Shown here: piece by piece, positions 62,584-64,000 of the stretch
How positions within the stretch are numbered: position 1 is the first letter of the stretch
Layout of the letters: every line of letters starts with the position of its first letter
The notes under the pieces: generated by a model
Seen by the model: the letters and a program-made list of their open reading frames with translations, nothing else
Told to the model about the DNA's origin: nothing
The model's database searches: none
Made by a program: the position numbers and the translations under genes
Origin: Candidatus Nanopelagicales bacterium
Lineage (GTDB): Bacteria; Actinomycetota; Actinomycetes; S36-B12; GCA-2699445
Direction of reading: 5' to 3'
DNA length: 64,000 bases
Assembly: GCA_037045355.1 (NCBI GenBank)
Contig: JBAOHO010000013.1
Span: 294,864-358,863, forward strand

Positions 62584-63270
62584 ATGCACATCCCCGATGG
62601 CTTCATCGCTGCCCCCGTGGCAGCCGGAGCGGCGCTCGTGTCCGTGGCGGCAGTGGCCGTGGCAGTTCGCGGTGCTCGTCGGACGTTGGACGACCGGACC
62701 GCGCCGCTGGCCGGCCTGGTCGCCGTCTTCGTCTTCGCGGCGCAGATGATCAACTTCCCGGTCGGGGCGGGGACTTCCGGCCATCTCATCGGAGCGGCCT
62801 TGGCGGCGATCCTGGTGGGGCCGTACGCGGGGATGCTCGCTCTCACGGTCGTCCTGGTGGTCCAAGCGCTGTTGTTCGCCGACGGTGGCCTGACTGCGTT
62901 GGGCCTGAACGTCCTCAATCTGGCGGTCATCGCTCCAGTCGTCGCGTGGTTCGTGTTTGTGGCGCTCGTGAGAATCTTCGGCAGTGGCAAGTCAGCGGTG
63001 CTGTTGTCCGCCGGAGTCGCCGGGTTCGTGTCGGTGCTGGCCGCGGTGGCGGGTTTCGTCGTGGAGTTCGCACTGGGCGGCACGGTACCGGTCGATCTGT
63101 CGTCCGTGATTGTCGCCATGTTCTCGATCCACACCCTGATCGCGATCGTCGAGGGAGTCATCACGGCCCTGATCGTGTGGTCGGTCGCCGCGGTCCGTCC
63201 GGATCTGGTCGCAGGGCTGCGTCGAAGCGCGACCCCGGCCGCCCGCACTCGCGCAGTGGTGGCGTCGTGA
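62584..63270 (+). CDS. cbiM: Cobalt/nickel ECF transporter S-component CbiM
   Basis: 228 aa. N-terminal MHIPDGF metal motif, six or seven TM helices, FAAQMINFPV and SGHLIGAALAAILVGPYAG. Metal-binding component; nickel and cobalt variants cannot be told apart by eye, but the Nur-like box points to nickel. The stop overlaps the next gene (GTGA). Confidence 0.9.
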   Translation: MHIPDGFIAAPVAAGAALVSVAAVAVAVRGARRTLDDRTAPLAGLVAVFVFAAQMINFPVGAGTSGHLIGAALAAILVGPYAGMLALTVVLVVQALLFADGGLTALGLNVLNLAVIAPVVAWFVFVALVRIFGSGKSAVLLSAGVAGFVSVLAAVAGFVVEFALGGTVPVDLSSVIVAMFSIHTLIAIVEGVITALIVWSVAAVRPDLVAGLRRSATPAARTRAVVAS

Positions 63271-63623
63271 TCCGCGACGAAGGCGTCCGGCGCATGGTCG
63301 CCCTCATCATCATCGTCGGCATGGTGGGCTCCGTGGCCCTCGCCGGGATCGCTTCCTACTACGCCAGCAGCAGTCCTGACGGTCTGGAGTCGGTCGCGCA
63401 ACAGCAGGGCTTCGCCGACAGTGCACAGGACTCAGCCAGTTCCGATTCGCCGCTCGCCGACTACGGTGTCGAAGCCGTCTCCGACGAGCGGCTGTCGGTC
63501 GGGTTGGCGGGAGTGATCGGCGTCGGAGTAACGGCGCTCGTCGCGTTCGCTCTGTTCCTATTGCTCGGGTCCCGATCTCGCCAGGCGCGGTCAGCGGACG
63601 TCAAGCCCGACCCCCGTGGGTGA
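63267..63623 (+). CDS. PDGLE-domain protein (CbiN-like)
   Basis: 118 aa. TM helix, then ASYYASSSPDGLESVAQQQG with the PDGLE signature, a variable loop and a second TM. Equivalent of CbiN/NikN in cobalt/nickel uptake. Overlaps cbiQ by 8 nt. Confidence 0.85.
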   Translation: MIRDEGVRRMVALIIIVGMVGSVALAGIASYYASSSPDGLESVAQQQGFADSAQDSASSDSPLADYGVEAVSDERLSVGLAGVIGVGVTALVAFALFLLLGSRSRQARSADVKPDPRG

Positions 63624-64000
63624 TCACCCGGCCGGCCATGACGTCGGCGAACGGCTCTACGTGGCAGGTGACACCCTCGTCCACCGTGCGCCGGCGCACG
63701 TCAAGGTCGTCGCGGCCTTCCTCACGGTCCTCGCGATCGTCCTCACGCCTGCCAGTCAGGTGTGGGCTTTTGTGTTCTATGCCGTGATCCTGAGCGTGGT
63801 CCTCGTGGTTGCGCGGTTGCCGCTGCGAGTAGTTGCACCGCGGATGGCGGTCGAGATCCCCTTCGTCGTCTTCGCTCTGCTGTTGCCTCTCATCGGACGG
63901 GAGCCGGACATCGCAGTCGGTCCGTTCAGGTTGTCCGAAGCCGGGCTGTGGGCGGCCTGGTCGATCCTCGCGAAAGCAACGCTCGGCGTTCTGGTTTCGT
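63616..64000 (+). CDS. cbiQ: Energy-coupling factor transmembrane protein CbiQ (5' part)
   Basis: 128 codons in the window. The start GTG at 63616 lies inside the end of the PDGLE gene. LYVAGDTLVHRAPAHVKVV and hydrophobic helices (AAFLTVLAIVLT, FVFYAVILSVVLVVA) match the CbiQ/EcfT family. The gene and probably the ATPase CbiO continue beyond 64000. Confidence 0.85.
   Translation, partial: MGDHPAGHDVGERLYVAGDTLVHRAPAHVKVVAAFLTVLAIVLTPASQVWAFVFYAVILSVVLVVARLPLRVVAPRMAVEIPFVVFALLLPLIGREPDIAVGPFRLSEAGLWAAWSILAKATLGVLVS

Overview
The window is high-GC DNA from an actinobacterium, most likely class Actinomycetia. The evidence is a WhiB regulator, DUF3039, DUF2516 and DUF2017 proteins, a GTP-type PEP carboxykinase, a DUF222/HNH protein, and a block clpS–DUF2017–mec–cysM–murI–MBL hydrolase–rph–rdgB that follows the mycobacterial Rv1331–Rv1341 order with some members missing. 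At least thirteen genes have a TANNNT box 5–7 nt before the start codon, the actinobacterial signature of leaderless mRNAs. I cannot fix the family; an environmental or metagenome-assembled genome would fit.

Layout. 1–4.7 kb (minus): penicillin acylase fragment, secreted phage-tail-lysozyme protein, then membrane protein–FAD amine oxidase–tryptophanase as one operon. 4.7–6.8 kb (plus): small ORF–ung–cytochrome P450, each overlapping the next. 6.8–12 kb (minus): CBS protein, hisN-like phosphatase, M20 dipeptidase with a repeat-encoded His-rich tail, rsgA and aroA. 12.3–18.7 kb: pckG, secreted propeller-like protein, DUF2516, amidohydrolase and small secreted or membrane proteins. 18.8–25.1 kb: ABC exporter, then an arginine deiminase locus (arcA, arcB/argF, divergent YfcC-type permease). 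25.3–31.1 kb: whiB, thioredoxin, YqgE, DUF3039, IclR, dacB and a GH18 protein. 31.2–38 kb: the conserved clpS-to-rdgB block and a secreted peptidoglycan-binding protein. 38–46.5 kb: Usp, TAP-type hydrolase, DUF222/HNH, DUF1275, VOC protein and a TrkH/TrkA potassium system. 46.7–52.5 kb: Ntn hydrolase, alpha/beta hydrolase, amino-acid permease, quinone-oxidoreductase-like gene. 52.8–61.5 kb: a type I restriction-modification island with embedded GIY-YIG/DUF4357 and VapBC genes, bounded by a 15-bp direct repeat whose right copy is the 3' end of tRNA-Leu. 61.5–64 kb: small membrane protein, thiol peroxidase, and a cobalt/nickel ECF transporter (cbiM, PDGLE protein, cbiQ) behind a Nur-like operator.

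Three patterns stand out. First, many genes (pckG, hsdM, hsdS, hsdR, the GIY-YIG gene, DUF2017, mec, SHOCT, probably aroA) carry single extra bases. In every case I could place, the extra base fits exactly between two codons and is almost always a synonymous alternative to the preceding wobble base. This looks like two strain alleles written in series rather than gene decay or ordinary sequencing noise. Second, there are many short tandem-repeat arrays, five of them with a 21-bp unit but unrelated sequences, at gene ends, in promoter regions or in frame inside proteins. Third, gene packing is tight, with ATGA, GTGA, TGATG or TAGTG overlaps throughout, including a toxin gene (vapC) that overlaps the restriction subunit gene hsdR.
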